IMG/VR virus record: IMGVR_UViG_3300021131_000010
Location: 1 to 48,086 of that record
Reading direction: 5' to 3' (one strand)
DNA length: 48,086 nucleotides
Source: a virus
The notes beneath the pieces were generated by a model. The model was not told the DNA's origin. It saw only the letters and a program-made list of their open reading frames with translations, and searched no databases. Positions 46,955 to 48,086 of this stretch are shown one piece after another (the stretch's first letter is position 1; each line of letters begins with the position of its first letter). The translations under genes were made by a program, and so were the position numbers.

Positions 46955-48086
46955 TTAGCCTTGAGTTACAGTAATTAAAGCATTGGTTGTTGAGAAATAG
47001 CTTTCTGGATCACCATAAATCAATCCTGTACCTGATTCTGGAGAGACATCAATACCATTGATAGCTACCACAAATACCATTCTGGAAAGTAAAGTAGCAG
47101 GAATAATGCTGGAAATTGCTATCTGGAATACATTTTGTAACTCAAATACATTAATTGGTTGCCCAACATAAATATTATTAATATAAGAAGCCAGGGCTGG
47201 TTGAGCCAAGGCAGCCACCGCAGAAGGAGATACCAGATTGGTTGAAATGGTATTCCATGTAACTGTCATGGAAACTGTCTGCACTGGGGGATTTACAAAA
47301 GTAATTGAATAAGTATCAGGATAATCATTAATGGAAACTGTCACATTCCTTAAATTAGGTGTAATTGTTCCACCGCTTGTCCAAGTTCCAAAACCAGTAG
47401 TATTGACATTGACTTGAAAAGTAGTTTCTGTCAAAACTGTAATAGTATAAGTACCATTAAATGTTGAAGGTGTCGCACCAGCAATTTGAATGACTTGACC
47501 TGTAGAGTAACCATGATTTAAGTTTGTAGTCACAACACCATTGGTAGCATTTGTAAAGCCTTCTACCAACAAGGTTGATCCTACGATAGTAGAAATATCT
47601 GGGATTCCATTAAAAATGGCATTTGCTACTTGGTAGGGATCACCACCACCGCAGATAATTTCCCATTGATTAGAGCCTACTAAGCGAATTGAAACCAGAT
47701 TTTTTTGTACTCCAGTCACATTCTGAAGTTGAGTTTTTAAGAAAGTTGGAACACCTTGAGCAGTAGCTAATCCAGCTTGAATTACTTGAGCCTGATAGCT
47801 TTCTAAAGGTTGAGCAGCTTCACCAGGAAGTCCAGCAACTTGATTTGTACAGGTTAAAGTTACTCCAGAAGGCAAAGATGTCACAATCTGGGTTACTGTA
47901 CCGATAGGGACAGCCCATGAGCCAGGATTATTGGCTAAACAATAAAGGGCTGCGCTTGCTCCAGAAGAAGCAATAATTCCACCATCTTGGACAGTATATT
48001 GATGTGAGCCATCTGATACTGTAAATCCGATGGGGATTACAAAGCCAGGCGAACCAGTAAAAGTAACATAGACAGATGTATTAGAA
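46955..48086 (-). CDS. Baseplate assembly protein J-like, C-terminal part (begins at 377 on the circle)
   Basis: This is the remainder of the 469-residue baseplate J gene, with the start codon on the other side of the join. Full-length residues about 264-338 (47351-47575) form an inserted beta domain (LNHGYSTGQVIQIAGATPST, NGTYTITVLTETTFQVN) that resembles the sheath insert. The final part (LAQPALASYINNIYVGQPIN and VVAINGIDVSPESGTGLIYG) is typical of J/gp6 wedges. It is followed two bases later by tail protein I. Confidence 0.85.
   Translation of the reverse strand, partial: SNTSVYVTFTGSPGFVIPIGFTVSDGSHQYTVQDGGIIASSGASAALYCLANNPGSWAVPIGTVTQIVTSLPSGVTLTCTNQVAGLPGEAAQPLESYQAQVIQAGLATAQGVPTFLKTQLQNVTGVQKNLVSIRLVGSNQWEIICGGGDPYQVANAIFNGIPDISTIVGSTLLVEGFTNATNGVVTTNLNHGYSTGQVIQIAGATPSTFNGTYTITVLTETTFQVNVNTTGFGTWTSGGTITPNLRNVTVSINDYPDTYSITFVNPPVQTVSMTVTWNTISTNLVSPSAVAALAQPALASYINNIYVGQPINVFELQNVFQIAISSIIPATLLSRMVFVVAINGIDVSPESGTGLIYGDPESYFSTTNALITVTQG
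47988..48086. repeat. Terminal direct repeat, right copy (assembly overlap)
   Basis: Identical to 1-99. It closes the circular genome and lies inside the baseplate J gene. A physical terminal repeat this short inside a structural gene would be unusual, so assembly overlap is the simpler reading. Confidence 0.95.

Overview
This window is a complete, circularly assembled genome of an uncultivated tailed phage. The first 99 bases are repeated exactly as the last 99 (47988-48086), and one gene, a baseplate J protein, reads through the join without a break, so the unit genome is about 47,987 bp. The sequence is AT-rich (my impression by eye). A contractile tail is shown by sheath, tube, spike, plug and baseplate wedge genes, so it is a myovirus. 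A lambda R-type endolysin with an embedded Rz/Rz1 spanin pair points to a Gram-negative host. I see no integrase, CI-type repressor, DNA polymerase or certain tRNA, so it looks virulent and dependent on host replication.

Layout. A long leftward (minus) late block starts at terS (23558) and runs through terL and the portal. After an accessory block it continues with the MuF-like head protein, protease/scaffold, cement protein, major capsid protein, connector and completion genes, sheath, tube, frameshifted tail chaperones, tape measure and baseplate. It then crosses the circular join into tail protein I, five or more fibre genes (one of 1,889 codons), a glycine-rich adhesin, and the lysis genes, ending at 32783. 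The accessory block (15.6-19.6 kb) holds leftward small genes, an XRE-like regulator and a (p)ppGpp-hydrolase-like HD protein, plus a rightward cluster of tiny genes that begins at a divergent promoter pair. A rightward pair at 23.7-25.2 kb encodes a metallophosphoesterase and an Ntn-hydrolase-like protein. A leftward replication/recombination set (28.5-25.3 kb) has RusA, a replication-initiator-like protein with a hexanucleotide microsatellite, NinB and a Ref-like HNH nuclease. A rightward early set (28.6-32.8 kb) has a Sak3 annealing protein, YqaJ exonuclease, SSB, a secreted four-cysteine peptide, a structured RNA candidate and a run of tiny genes.

The early genes share an expression signature: promoters such as TTGCAG-N16-TAATACTA, a GTAGT near the likely start of transcription, and an ACGAAAGGAA leader before the start codon. 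Several of these promoters overlap inverted repeats that could be operators.

The most interesting possibility concerns alarmone signalling. The portal protein carries a C-terminal RelA/SpoT-synthetase-like domain, the same strand encodes a MESH1/SpoT-type HD hydrolase, and the last late gene looks like a short TraR/DksA-type zinc finger. Together they suggest that the phage manipulates (p)ppGpp or a related nucleotide signal. This is an inference from motifs and needs testing.
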